Positions 33,906-45,489 of a DNA stretch of 64,000 nt are shown here, piece after piece. The stretch's first letter is position 1. Each line of letters begins with the position of its first letter. The DNA comes from Elymus sibiricus (lineage: Eukaryota; Streptophyta; Magnoliopsida; Poales; Poaceae): the NCBI GenBank assembly GCA_039707655.1, contig CM077668.1, positions 70,325,086-70,389,085 of the forward strand. Direction: 5' to 3'. The position numbers and the translations under genes are program-made. Under the pieces are notes generated by a model, which had not been told where the DNA came from, ran no database searches, and was given only the letters and a program-made list of their open reading frames with translations.

Positions 33906-35455
33906 TGATACGTCTCCAACGTATCTATAATTTTTTATTGTTCCATGTTATTATAGTATCAATCTTGGATGTTTTTATATGCAATTATATATCATTTTTG
34001 GGGACTAACCTATTAACCTAGTGCCCAGTGCCAGTTGTTGTTTTCTGCTTGTTTTTGGCTTTTCAGAGAATCAGTACCAAACAAAGTCCAAATGCCACGA
34101 AACTTTTTGGAGATTTTTTTCTGGACAAAAGAGACCTGGGAAGCTTCGGGAGGAGGCCAGAAGCCTCACAGAGGCTTCACAAGGCAACATGGCGCGGCCC
34201 AGGGGGGCGTGCCGTGTTGCCTTGTGGGGCCCACGTGACTCCGTTTGACCTAATTTCACTTCTATAAATTCTCAAATATTGGGAAACCAACAGAGAGCCA
34301 GAAGAGAAAACCTTTCCGCCGCCGCAAGCCTATGTTCTTCCGCGATCCCATCTGGAGGCCTTTTCCGGTACTCTGCCGGAGGGGGAATCGATCACGGAGG
34401 GCTTCTACATCGACCTTGCTGCCCTTCCGATAATGTGTGAGTAGTTTACCACAGACCTACGGGTCCATAGCTAGTAGCTAGATGGCTTCTTATCTCTCTT
34501 TGATCTTCAATACCATGTTCTCCTTAATGTTTTTGGAGTTCTATCCGATGTAATCTTCTTTTGCGGTGTGTTTGTTGGGATCCGATGAATTGTGAGTTTA
34601 TGGTCAGATTATTCATGAGAAATATTTGTGTCTTTTCTGAACTCTTTTATGCATGATTAAATATAGCTTTGTATTTCTCTCTGATCTATCGATTTGGTTT
34701 GGCCTACTAGATTGATTTATCTTGCAATGAGAGAGGTGCTTTGTGATGGGTTCAATCTTGCGGTGCTCAATCCCAGTGACAGAAGGGGACATGACACGTA
34801 TTTGTATTGTTGCCATTAAGGATAAAAAGATGGGGTTTATTCATATTGCTTGAATTTGCTTCTCTACATCATGTCATCTTGCTCAAGGCGTTACTCTGTT
34901 TTTAACTTAATACTCTAGATGCATGCTGGATAGCGGTCGATGAGTGGAGTAATAGTAGTAGATGCAGGCAGGAGTCGGTCTACTTGTCTCGGACGTGATG
35001 CCTATATACATGATCATTGACATGAATCCGTCATAATTATTTGCTTTTCTATCAATTGCCCAACAGTAATTTGTTTACCCACCGTATGTTTCTGTGCTCG
35101 AGAGAGAAGCCTCTAGTGAAAACTATGGCCCCCGGGTCTATCTTTATCATATAAAAAACCTAAAAATACCTTGCTGCGATTTATTTACTTTTATTTTTTA
35201 TTAGTATTTTAGTTTATCTATTTATCTCTATCAGACTTAATCCTTGCAAGTAACCGCTAAGAGGATTGACAACCCTCTTATTTGCGTTGGGTGCAAGTGT
35301 TTGCTTTTCTGTGTGTAGGTGTTGTTCACTGGATCTTGCTTGGTTCTCCTACTGGATTGATAACCTTGGTTCTTAACTGAGGAAAATACTTATCTCTACT
35401 ATACTGCATCATCCTCTCCTCTTCGGGGAAATACCAACGCAGACTACAAGTAGCA
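33906..35455. mobile_element. Solo LTR (1550 bp) with TTGCA target duplication
   Basis: Begins TGATACGTCTCCAACGTATC and ends AGACTACAAGTAGCA. TTGCA is duplicated exactly at 33901-33905 and 35456-35460. No second LTR or internal domain is attached, so it is the product of LTR-LTR recombination. The start sequence is that of a large Triticeae gypsy group (Fatima-like), named from memory. It splits the host integrase right after the CHKAKS motif. A TATA-like CTATAAATT is near 34262. Confidence 0.9.
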
Positions 35456-35607
35456 TTGCATCACTTGACTAGCGCTCCGGTCAAAAGAAGTGGTTAGAGA
35501 GCATGTAGAAGGTCTTGCGGTCGCCAAAATGTCCCATGAGGTCGCCTCCCTTGAGATTCTTGTAGAAGGAGAAAATGAGGGGACGACTGGGGATACATAG
35601 TTTGTTA

Positions 35608-36793
35608 ATCAATCCCCTAAAAATCGTTAGAGGAGTACAAAATTGGTTTTCCTCCTCTAAATTGCAACAAACCGATCCCCTATCGGCATTGGAGAAGTAA
35701 TTTTTTTACTTCGAGGCCGCCAGACTCTTAAATATACTCGGTCGCTCCCCCGTGGAGTCAAACTTTTGCCCTCCACCCCGCGCATGCACCCTCCCCACCC
35801 CGCGACACCTCGTCGGCGGCGTTGCCTCCGGCGACCACCCTTTGCCTCCGTCGACACCCCGCTTCCTTCGTCGCCCTCCTGCCCTACTCCGATACGCTTG
35901 TCGGCTGCTGCCATCACCAGAATCAAGCTTTATTGCCGTCGCCGCCCGGCGATCCCGTCGCCGGAAGCAAGTGCCACAGCTTCTTCCTCAGAGCCCCTCC
36001 ATTGACTGTCGGCCATCTCGAAGCCCCACGACCACTATCAGCTTGGGCATCTGCTCAACGTTGCCGGTCGACCGTGACATCTCCTCCATCCTTCAAGTGT
36101 CCTAAACGGAACGAGAGATCTTACTTTGCAATGTGTCAAGAGATGACAAGGAAGGATGTGGAGAGAGCTTTCGGTGTGCTTCAGAAACGCTTTGGCATTA
36201 TTCGAGGCCCTGCCGAGTATTGGAACCCCAAGGTCCTGTGGCAAATAATGACATGTTGAATCATCTTGCATAACATGATAATTGAAGATGAGAGAGGCAT
36301 GCCAGAGAACTTTCAGTAAATCTCCAATGGGGATCCTGTTGAGCCGGAGCATGATGCAAACATGATACTGAGATTCCTCGCAGCGCATCGAAGCATCAAG
36401 AACCGAGAAGTTCATACTCAGCTCCAACATGATCTTGTTGAGCACCAGTGGCAACTCCATAGCACTTCATAGTTGTGATTTTATCTTGCTCTTTACTTCA
36501 TTTGAACCATTCCGTGTGTTTGACTTCGAATAATTTGGTTTGTAAACTCTGAATTTGTAATATTCGTGAATTGTGTGAACCTTAATTATTATGTTTGGAT
36601 TTAGTATGTGTGCGAATATGTAGTTGAAATGTAGTATGCAAAATAAAACTAGGAAGATTTGATGAAAAAAATTGGGAGTTAAGTTTAATGGATCGGCCAG
36701 GAACCGCTTTTATTTAGCGGAGCAAATATAAGGAGTTAAAGGAGAAGAGTCCATGTAGGGGCCTAAATTATAAAGGATTGGTTCGAGATGCTC
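35608..36793 (+). mobile_element. PIF/Harbinger derivative with residual transposase
   Basis: The right end GATTGGTTCGAGATGCTC is followed by TTA (36794-36796), and TTA also precedes the left end (35605-35607). The left terminus is shortened: it starts ATCAATCCCCTAAA, lacking the outermost GAGCATCTCGAAC. The host gypsy frame continues across the two junctions. Inside, only the C-terminal part of the transposase remains, preceded by GC-rich proline-coding sequence. Confidence 0.7.
36100..36470 (+). pseudogene. Harbinger transposase C-terminal fragment
   Basis: The frame reads MTRKDVERAFGVLQKRFGII followed by RGPAEYWNPKVLWQIMTC, the conserved end of the DDE_Tnp_4 domain (RKDVERAFGVLQ motif carrying the last catalytic acidic residue). 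After a TGA it continues IILHNMIIEDERGMPENFQ and, past a second stop, to about 36470. The N-terminal helix-turn-helix and first two catalytic residues are absent, so it cannot be active. Confidence 0.8.
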
Positions 36794-36796
36794 TTA

Positions 36797-37134
36797 CCTC
36801 AGAAAAATAAAACCTTCCAGCACATAATAGTTTTCCCAACCTTTACCTTCCTTACAATGAGAAAAGGGAGTTGCAAAATAAAATCATGGGCATATAACCT
36901 TCACATGTTCAAGACCCAACACATGAATATCAAGTTCGTTTAGAAGCATGCCTTTGCTGGAAAGAGCGTCCGCAACAACAATGCAAGGCACATAGGCTTA
37001 ATTCCTGACCATGCGTTCCCGCAAAAAGAAAAATCCTGGCCCTGTGTGGTCGTGGTGGTGTATCCTCTAGTGTTCAAGTCCTTTGTATCATGAATTGATC
37101 CCCACTACTTAATTACAAAGCAAACTTCTTTTTT
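36797..37134. other. Gypsy remnant and spacer
   Basis: 36797-37000 is the upstream piece of the minus-strand gypsy remnant (RNase H end). 37010-37134 shows nothing recognisable. Confidence 0.5.
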
Positions 37135-38570
37135 TATTGGAATGAATACGCAAGGAGTGTCCGGTTTTAAATTAATAAAGCCCACAACAGGCAGAGTGCA
37201 AAACAAAATACGGATCAGACATAAACAGTAAACAAGTCTGAACCAACTACTTCAACTGTGATACAAGAGGTCAAAGGGCCCCAACCCAAGAGCACACATG
37301 CTCGACTAAGACCCAAAAGAAGAGGCTCAAACAGTTGCCGAGGGGATCCAGGCGATGACTTGGATATTCTTGATCTTCTCCATCGCCTCACACATGAACT
37401 CGTAGTCCTGTCGATTCCCCAGAGATGTCCATTGCTGCAAAAAAAAAAGATGGCATTTGAAAATGCAGTCAGCTGGATGTGACGGAAATTTCTTCTCAAT
37501 AGTGATCTTGTTCCTGATAGACCACAACGACCAAAGTAGCGCCCCTACACATCTCCACGCAAATCGAGCAAGGTGACATCGGAAGAAAACATGATTAGCG
37601 TCCTCTAAACTGCCGCATAACGAGCAAGTGCTGTCGGAAGGGCCCTGCCGCTTTGGCATGTTGTCGGAAGTGGGTAGTCTATTACGGAACATTTGACAAG
37701 GAAAAACCTTGATTTTCAGTGGCATGCCTGCTTTCCATAGCCTCCTAGCTATATCGAGCGCCGGTCCTTGATTAAGTTTGGAGTATAAGGATTTGACCGA
37801 GAACTGGCCAGAGGCCGAGAGCTTCCAGGAGACCTCATCCTGAGCTCCGGACAGCGATACGGCGGCAGTCGATCCCTCAACTGCGCCCAACTGTTCCCTT
37901 TAGCTGGGGAAAGTGCCCTTTTAAAATAGACCGTCGGAGGCGAGGCACCCAATGCCTCGGAAACCGAAAGGCCAGTGTCTGTAGCGAGGACGAACAAGGG
38001 CTGGTAGTCCATCCATAGGGGTTCGGGGCCTAGCCAAGTATCGAGCCAAAACCGGGCAGACTTCCCGTTGTGGACGAGAAACTTGGCTCCAAGCGCAAAC
38101 ACCGGCTTGACCGCCCGGATCCTGTTCCAGAAGGTCGATCCGCGTTGAGATGTTTCGAAAAAATTCTCGTTCGGGAAGTATTTGGCCTTTAATAGATCGG
38201 CCCAAAGGCCCGAGGCATTTTGAGACAGCTTCCAGATCCACTTGGAGATAAGGGCGACGTTCATAAGTTTGGAGTTTGAGGATGCCTAACCCTCCCTGGC
38301 TTTTAGGACGGCAGACTGCGGCCCATTTTACCAAGTGATATTTTCGCTTGATCCCGGCTCCTTCCCAAAAGAACTTGGATCGAGGGGTGTCGAGCTCAGC
38401 GTGGACCCCATCCGTCAGCAAAAACATCCCCATGGTAAAGAGCGGCAACGAGGAGAGGCTAGAGTTAGTAAGGATTAGCCTTGCCCCAGAAGACATGAAG
38501 CGACCTCGCCACGGGCACACTCTACTCGCTACTTTGCCGTACAAAGGCTCCCATTCAACGATGGATAGCT
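37135..38570 (-). pseudogene. 5'-truncated LINE, ORF2 C-terminal half
   Basis: Three overlapping broken frames on the minus strand give RT-thumb to C-terminal sequence in order: SSGARLILTNSSLSSLP and KFFWEGAGIKRKYHLVKWA, then GLGILKL, MNVALISKWIWKL and RFWLDTWLG. The zinc-ribbon zf-RVT motif CSLCGSLEDANHVFFRCHLA and WSLWSIRNK follow. The T-rich stretch at 37131-37137 marks the 3' end. At least two frameshifts break the frame. Confidence 0.8.
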
Positions 38571-38684
38571 TTTGGATAGCTTTTTGTTGGAGATGGGTAG
38601 GCCTACGGGTATCACCCTCCTTTTTAACAGGTACACTCTACTCGCTATTTCGCCTTGTGAATCCCTTGTCATTGAAACGACATT

Positions 38685-38760
38685 TTTTTTGGAAAAGGAG
38701 TGTGATACCCCTGGCCTCTGTATCATTACAATGCACACAATCCTTTTTTTTATTATAGTT
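38685..38760 (-). mobile_element. LINE 3' terminal fragment
   Basis: On the minus strand TGATACAGAGGCCAGGGGTA, then TCACACTCCTTTTCC, then A8 is the standard Triticeae LINE 3' tail. A repeated CACTCTACTCGCTA at 38518 and 38634 suggests a local rearrangement between this piece and the larger LINE fragment. Confidence 0.55.
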
Positions 38761-39110
38761 GACGCAAGGATGACATGGATTCTGAGACTACGCCGATTGA
38801 GGTGTGCTCTGGTCCGTAGTTCTCATTTCTTGTGCACAATGTGCAGTGATCCCAATGATCTCCTTGATTTTCTTTTCGCTTAGATTTTTTGCACCAAAAA
38901 TCCAAAAGTTTTTTCACACATTGTACTTGGCTTATGGCTGGCTGGTCGATCGCACTTTTGACTTCTTCAGAAATTGTCGATTAGCCGCGTCATTTGCATA
39001 GTGCACAATTATCAGCAAGAAATGCAGGCATATCTGTACGACATTCTGTCACTTGTGTACTTCCATCTGCATTTTGAGTGGTTCCAAAAACATCCATGTG
39101 AACAAGTTAC
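38761..39110. other. Unassigned spacer
   Basis: No gene or repeat is recognised between the LINE tail and the next transposon. Confidence 0.4.
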
Positions 39111-39113
39111 TTA

Positions 39114-40485
39114 GGATGCGTTTGGTTACGTGCATCGTTTTTTGTCACTTTGCATACTTGTCTCAGTTGGGCCTGGCCGAGCATATACAGGCAAAAAACC
39201 ATCATCTGCATGTTGATTGGTTGCCTGCATCCCCTCTCTCTGCATAGTAGCAACGCCTCTACGCACTGTGTTTGGTTGCTCGCATTGGCTGTGCTCATAC
39301 TAGTGCACGTTGTTTGGTTGCCTGCACGGGATATGATTAAGACTTAACGGCTACCCATAACACACAGTGTCATGGCGATTGCAATGAACGATGACGAGGA
39401 CACAAGCAACTAGTTCGCCGCGCGGCCGTCGGACTCGGCGCCAAGGCCACCGTCCACTACCGCGGGCTCGCCCATGCGGAACGCCGGCCTCTTCGGGTCG
39501 ACGAGCAGAGTCTCTGGAGCTCATCAATGGTAGATAGATACCGAGCAGGGGAGGGGAACAACCAGCAGCAGAAGAGGGCGGTGGACTGGCCGCCACCGGC
39601 ATGTACTACGCCGTCGCGCTCTTCTGCAGGTCCGATACGCCCTAGCGCGGCTCGCCTCGCCGCGCTCCTGCCCGCTGTCGCGCTCTTCTGCAGGTTGTTG
39701 AGCGCGGCGCAGGAGCGGAGGACGTTGAGCGCGTGGGTCGGGAGCGGCAGGTCGGCGCGGTTGTAACCGTGGTCGACGCACATGACATGGCTGGCCGGAG
39801 CTGCTTCACGATGCAGGAGAGGAGGCCGAGAGGAGCGACGCCGGCGGTGACGCCGATGTAGCAGGACACGGGAGAGTAGACTAAGATTAAGGGGTGTCAT
39901 TAACACATATGCATATATGCATTCCACGAGGAAGATGTTAGATCTACTCGTCTACGATCGTCGAAACTGAAAATGTGCAACACGAAAGTCATGTGAAATT
40001 GCAAGATGAAGCTACTGCTTAAAGGAAATTTCAAACGGTCCACCGTGCACGACGAATTTGACAAAATTCGTTCAAAATAGCTCCAAACATGAATACAAAA
40101 TTAAACATTTACGGTCGACGAAACTACGAACTGATCACAAAAATGAAACCATAACATCGTTGTGCATCTTTTTCGTGTAAAGCTTACCTCGAAACGAATC
40201 ACCGTTGTGTAGATTAGAAGGGATGGAAGAAGGGAGAGGAAGAAGAAACAACGCTGCATATTAGCCAGCATCCTCTAGTGCGAGAGCACCGAACGAGGTG
40301 GCTGGACCCAGCCTGACTGGCAAACTGACTCGCAAGCTGCAGATTCGGCCGTTCCTCCAGAGGCAGGCCCAGACCTGATTTGAGGTTCGTGCGGGCCAGG
40401 TTTTGGATGCAGCCAGGCAACCAAACAGGCCAGATTTTTCCCGCGCGAGCCTGGTTGGGGTTGATGCGGGCAACCAAAAGCATCC
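39114..40485. mobile_element. PIF/Harbinger-type element carrying a GC-rich insert
   Basis: The left end GGATGCGTTTGGTTACGTGC and the right end, read inward, GGATGCTTTTGGTTGCCCGC are terminal inverted repeats. They are flanked by TTA at 39111-39113 and 40486-40488, the Harbinger target duplication. Additional internal GTTTGGTTGCxxGCA motifs occur at 39217-39340. The interior 39400-39880 is strongly GC-rich with mutually overlapping frames on both strands; it may be a captured gene fragment but I cannot identify it. No transposase is present. Confidence 0.7.
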
Positions 40486-41177
40486 TTATTCACATTTACA
40501 CCTTCTGTTCAGGTTTCGTCATAGTTAAGAAATGTCTGATGTGGGTCCCATCTGGTACTGGGGGTGGTTATCTTGCTGTTTAATTAATGCAATGCATGGG
40601 GAAGAGACCAATATGAATGTGGTTAGGGAAGAAGAGTGTCAGCTAACACCGTTTGCTAATTTTAATGGAACATGGAAGATCAAGGAAAGTCATCAGTATG
40701 CTGCCCCAGATACAACATGTTTCCTCTGAAATTTTTCTACGATTTTGGATCCTCTGATCAGAAATCAGCATAGTAAGAGAGCTATAAACTTACTTATGAG
40801 TCATGAGATGATTCTCCGAATTGTGCTTTTATCCTAATTTCATTCATATTTATCGCAATTTCATCCATAAGACACCAGAATCTACCACAGGCGCGAACCA
40901 AAAAGCATAAAAAGGATACAGTTACATGCTCAATTGAGACTCAATAGCTAGCACCAAATACATAGCTCCCTCTATACCATTCGTGTGAATGTGGAGTACA
41001 TCCATGGGCCAACTCCCTATTATTGCCGATGTTCAGGCAATTCCTCCCTCCCCTGTACATGCAGAAACGGTCCACACCACTAGGAGTGCATGCATCAGAC
41101 TTAACCAGCGGAAAACACTCCAGCACCTCACTGGACTCTGCAACCAGTTACCATGAGCTGATCAACGAACTTTTTGT

Positions 41178-41300
41178 AAGCTTCAGGCCTATGTTTCAAG
41201 AGAACAAAATACGATTGCAGATGCTCTAGCCAAGGCTGCGTCCATCCAGTTGGCCCATGGATGTACTTCACACCTAGGAGTACTTCATACGAAACAGTAA
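41178..41300 (+). pseudogene. RNase H-like retroelement fragment
   Basis: A 41-codon run reads KLQAYVSREQNTIADALAKA then ASIQLAHG and ends at TAA. VSREQN...ADALAKAA is the typical end of the RNase H domain found in plant LINEs and related elements. Upstream frames (about 41020-41180) look related but shifted. Confidence 0.45.
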
Positions 41301-43453
41301 TTTGTCCAATGATATTTTTAAGGGCCAAGAAGGCAATCGTCTAATCATGGAGCACAAGAAAAGTTACTTTAATTAGCATCTAATTGCTATGTAAAACATC
41401 ATCCATACACAACCATCAGTTTGCTTTGACTACAAAAGTTGTACATGGTTGGCTGGTGTTGCTATTGGACCAGCATGTCTATCAGTCGGAAGTTTTCAAG
41501 CAAAATTATCTAACTACTGTGGATTCTATCTGGAGTAACAATGCAGAATATAGACAAAGCCAAGTCAGAGAACGTTTTCGAGTCCCAAAATTCAAGATAA
41601 TCTCTAGAGGATATAAGCCATCACAGAAAGCAAACATGTGGATGTGTAGCCCAGGAACTATAAAGTTAAATATTTTAGCAAGGGTGGAAAAGGGAAAACC
41701 ATGGAAAAAAAAATTAGAGAGCGTATGCAATGAAGATCTCAAAAAGGATAGTTCCTTCATGAGTGGTATGTTTCCAAGATTAACATGCACAGGTCTTTAT
41801 AAACTCTCTAGGAAATCGTAAATGGATGCAAATCTCCTTGATGTCAAGAGGAAGGGACAGAGCTGTAAGAGGCAGAATAGGCTATTGTCAGATCCTGCAA
41901 GCACTAACTAAACAGTAGGTAAATAGATGTTTTAATGAACTACACAAACAACACAACATACACATTTCTATTCTTGCATTGACATATATCGATGTGTCAG
42001 TAAATAGTATAAAATGTTGCAATCGGTCTGGACTGGAACATTGTCTAAGTAATAAATAGTATAAAATGCTAAAGCATACACTTCGTAAAGACATTAGATT
42101 CTCACTAAATGGTGAGCCGCATTTTGAGCCAATGTCCTACATAAAATTTACTTCTCAAAGCATTGTCAAAAGGTAACATGGGCAACCCATTATTGTGTTA
42201 AAACATCTTTAGTTGAAATCAGTTGTTACATATGACATTCTCCCAAAAATCAGCCTAACGACTTAAACTTATTTTCCCTATTCCAGTTCGTCCTATATAC
42301 CACAAAAATGAGGAATGTTATTGGAACCTGTACCACAGACCATAGCCATGCATCTGATTGTTTACTTTCTTAAATAATGCCAATGCTTACAAGCCAACTC
42401 TATGTGATAGTTCAAAGTTTATTTAAGTGAGCATCTCTCTTTCGCAGATAACATGTACAGATGTGAGTCCTGCCCATTTATCCTACAGTCCAGTAGGTAT
42501 TTCCAGTAGGACCAATGGCTCCAAACCCTTACATCTGAACCAAGTAAAGCCGCATTATTTTAGCATAACCTAGTGAACTCACTTCCAGAGACTTTCAATA
42601 GCTGATAGCTGAAAGACTACATCTATAGTTAGTTAGCTAACTAGAGCAAAAGTGGATCGCTGTGAATCTGCATATGAGCAAACCTAAATTATTTTTAGAT
42701 CAAACAACTGAAAATAAGATTAAGCCAGAGACAGGTTAACTGATACTCCTAAATACAAATCACTAACACCAGGAGGCAACATCCCCTCCAGTTGCTCTCA
42801 GAAAAAACTATTTACCTAAATAAGATCGTCCAATTATCCACTATGAATTGCAAAAACATGAATAGAACATTAGGAGTTCATTACCCACAATGAAGGAGAC
42901 CTTACCTTGGCTCACTGGGGATGTTTGGATGCCGCCCGTACCAGCCTTGACAAATCGGGGCTCGCCAAAAAATCAGTGCACTATTTTGCCGCGTGGATTC
43001 ACCAACAACCTGACGCTAGAACTGAACGAGCAGCCAAAATTTTGGTGCATAACCAAAAACTCTGCTTCCAACCAAAGGCCAACAAGACAGTCAATACCCA
43101 AATATTTTTGGTAAGGCTGTTGCTGGCTGTGATGCAAACAGGCCCATTGTCTCAAACTCTCAATGCACCAGCAACTAACTTGAAAACTGAAATTTTAATT
43201 TGCAATGCAGAATGGCTTCACCACACACTTTCTTAGTTCCAATACGTGTGTTTAAAAACATTAATGCGGACGAAAAAGTTCATAACGAAGCCATGGTTTC
43301 TTCTCAACTGAATGATGGCACTACATATCAGGATTCAAGAAACAAACTATCAGTTTCATCACACGTTAGCGACGACCAGCCCGGGATATCTAGCAGACAT
43401 ACATCAATGGACAACCAGCACACAGTTACGAATTTTCATAACCTGTTCATGGC
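41301..43453. other. 3' flank of the mTERF gene
   Basis: AT-rich sequence that should include the 3' untranslated region of the minus-strand mTERF gene. A 145-codon frame at 41384-41821 has no recognisable motif and is probably chance. One MITE-like inverted repeat is listed separately. Confidence 0.4.
42917..43145. mobile_element. MITE-like inverted-repeat element
   Basis: The left arm GGGGATGTTTGGATGCCGCC, then CGTACCAGCCTTGACAAA, mirrors the right arm read inward, GGGCCTGTTTGCATCACAGC, then CAGCAACAGCCTTACCAAA. The family is uncertain (hAT- or Harbinger-like GGGNCTGTTTG ends) and no target duplication was found. Confidence 0.45.
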
Positions 43454-44611
43454 TCATGTGAATCTGAAATTAGTCGGCATTTCCCCTTTGCAAACGGCAT
43501 CATAGTCTTTTGTGAGGTGCAGCGCAGCTTCCTTATGAGGGCATATGAACTTCTCCATGAATACCTTCTCTGCCAGCATGACTGCATTATAGTAGTCTCG
43601 GTCATGATTTAGCAATCCATTTTCCTTAAGAAACTTTAGAACATAGTACCGGGGTTTGATCCGGCCCTCCAGGCTGTACAAGAGCAATGCTGGCCGATGA
43701 GCGATGTATGCCGGTTCCAACCCCATCTCAGAGATTAGGAACTCTGACTTGCTCTGCAGCATCTGGTTAGAACTAATCAGCACAAATGGAAACTTGGACA
43801 CAGCAATGCCGACCTCAGCATCTGACCACCTAAACGTCGTCTTCAAGTAATCCACTTTGGCGGCGATCTTCTCCTTGCTGAGGCGTGCAACAGCATGCAA
43901 TGCATGTCTGAACATCCTACAGTCACGAGGCACACCTATACCTTCGGCAAGTGTTACCACTGCCCGGACGCGCTCAAGGTTGGAGGCGAGCAGCCATGGC
44001 TGAGCGATGCACAACTTGGTAATGTCGGAGTCACCTAGACCGCACTCCCGCAGGAACGCAACATTGGGCTTGACCACTGTCTCGACGTTGGCCGAGAGAA
44101 GGCATAAGCCACGCCTGATAGCAGGGAGGAGGTTCTCAAAGGAGCCGAAGAAGTGCAGGTAGTATTGCAGATTGGAGACCATGGATATACGGCGGAATCT
44201 GTCACGGGAGAGCGAGACGAGGTGCGCGATCTCGGAACGTGACAGACCGAGGCCGGTGAGCCCCGCGACGACGGGGGGCAGGGTCCTCTCCACGCCGGCG
44301 CAGAGGAACAGCGGGTCCTTGGCGACGACGGAGGCGACGTCGGCGCCGGAGAGGCCGAGGCCGGCGAGGAAGGCGAGGACGGCGTCGGGATTAGTGGGGG
44401 ACTTGAGGTGGGAGAGCTTGGCGGAGGCCTCGAGTGCCTGGGGTCGGGCGAGGCCGCAGGTGTTGACGAGGTAGTCCTCTACGGCGAAGCTAGTAGGGTT
44501 CGGGGAGATGGCGGGCGCTGCGGCGGAGATGAGGCGGCGGAGCTGGGAGGCGGGAGACGGGGGTGGAGAAGAGAGGAGCTGAGTGAGAACGCAGCACCGG
44601 AGCCGGAGCAT
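43454..44611 (-). CDS. mTERF-family organelle protein
   Basis: Single-exon frame of 385 codons from ATG 44611; the frame is open further to 44776, but MLRLRCCVLTQLLSS is a better start because it gives a normal Arg/Ser/Ala-rich organelle transit peptide (about residues 1-45). The rest is a chain of mTERF helical repeats with the recurring Pro-x-hydrophobic/Gly-Leu signature: SHLKSPTNPDAVLAFLAGLG, VVAKDPLFLCAGVERTL, ITKLCIAQPWLLASNLERV, VSKFPFVLISSNQML, and AHRPALLLYSLEGRIKPRYY. Grass genomes have many such genes; family members bind organelle nucleic acids in transcription termination, splicing or ribosome assembly. Mitochondrial targeting is likely, but chloroplast is possible. No damage is seen. 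Confidence 0.9.
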   Translation of the reverse strand: MLRLRCCVLTQLLSSPPPSPASQLRRLISAAAPAISPNPTSFAVEDYLVNTCGLARPQALEASAKLSHLKSPTNPDAVLAFLAGLGLSGADVASVVAKDPLFLCAGVERTLPPVVAGLTGLGLSRSEIAHLVSLSRDRFRRISMVSNLQYYLHFFGSFENLLPAIRRGLCLLSANVETVVKPNVAFLRECGLGDSDITKLCIAQPWLLASNLERVRAVVTLAEGIGVPRDCRMFRHALHAVARLSKEKIAAKVDYLKTTFRWSDAEVGIAVSKFPFVLISSNQMLQSKSEFLISEMGLEPAYIAHRPALLLYSLEGRIKPRYYVLKFLKENGLLNHDRDYYNAVMLAEKVFMEKFICPHKEAALHLTKDYDAVCKGEMPTNFRFT

Positions 44612-45489
44612 CGCGGCGGTGGCGTCGGCGAGGGGATGGGGAAACGTGCGGCGGCGGCAGCGGCGGCGGCGAGCGAGACTATAGTTGCGTGGTCTGGTCG
44701 AACGGAAAAATGTGAGCGTAGTGGGCCTGTTTCTATCGGTAGGGTATAGTGGGCCTTGAAGCCTTGTCACTCCCAAAAATGGAACCCTTGCCGTCTCAGG
44801 GGCCGTTTGGTTAGCGCCCAGCAGATCCTCAAAAAAAAAAAAAAAAAAAGGGTAGTGCCCAGCATCTATTCAACTTGTTTTGCTCACATGTCAAAAAAAA
44901 AAAAAAGAAGAAGAAAAAAACATGTCCAAAAAAAACTTGTTTTGCTAAAAAAAGAGATCTATTCAACTTGTACCCCTAAAAAAAAGAGATCTATTCAACT
45001 TGTCCTGGCACTTTATATACAGCTCGGGTCCCTCAAACTCAAAGTGAGAGTACAAGAATATATTGTAAAATCAACAATAGGCACACCACTATCATTATTC
45101 ACTCAATCCAAAAACTAGTGAAATTAGAATGCAACCTTGTTTTTTCTCTGTAGGTGGCCCAACAGGGTACTTGTCTGAACTCTGAACCCTTCATGAAAAG
45201 CAACAACATTGCACTCCAGCATTCAACAACAGAAACCTCCCTGTTGTCCGACTCCGATCAAAGGGCTCCGTTGCGCTTCAAGATAGGTGAAGGATGAGCA
45301 GCTGGTCTTGCAAATATCATGTCTGTGATTCTCATCTAATCTTTTAAGCATCTGCATCACTGAAAAAAACAAATCTTTCAGGGTTACCGACTTACCATCA
45401 TCTCTTTAATACGTGGCACTCTTGTGCTGTAAGAAGAATAACAGGTTTCACGTCGGTTGGTAAGAATGGAAAGAATTTTAAGTAGTCTC
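44612..45489. other. mTERF promoter region and low-complexity spacer
   Basis: 44612-44720 is GC-rich 5' sequence of the mTERF gene. 44830-45005 contains long A-runs and a thrice-repeated phrase ATCTATTCAACTTGT (44866, 44958 and 44989). The rest is unremarkable. Confidence 0.5.

Larger units (their letters stand above)
32000..37010 (-). mobile_element. Reverse-oriented gypsy remnant, interrupted twice
   Basis: Read on the minus strand, the pieces fall in gypsy order. The RNase H end (VVADALSSKG...HVLGLEHVK) is at about 36970-36820. The integrase zinc finger (GGDLMGHFGDRKTFY...CHKAKSRLHPHG) runs from about 35560 to 33880. The integrase core ([18 protein letters not shown]) is near 33640. The C-terminus (GEGHFQVIECINDNTYKTDL...GPMTRTRAKAIHG) is at 33135-32870. 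Frameshifts and stops are frequent. The 32000-32800 part is probably its 3' untranslated region and LTR, but I could not fix the ends. A Harbinger derivative (35608-36793) and a solo LTR (33906-35455) sit inside it. Confidence 0.7.

Noticed and set aside
35752..36105. 117-codon Pro-rich frame
   Set aside because: GC-rich internal filler of the Harbinger derivative with competing overlapping frames.
41384..41821. 145-codon frame downstream of mTERF
   Set aside because: AT-rich, no motifs, no splice context, and embedded in the 3' flank of a minus-strand gene.
44408..44749. 113-codon plus-strand Gly/Glu/Arg frame
   Set aside because: Antisense shadow of the mTERF transit peptide and 5' region.
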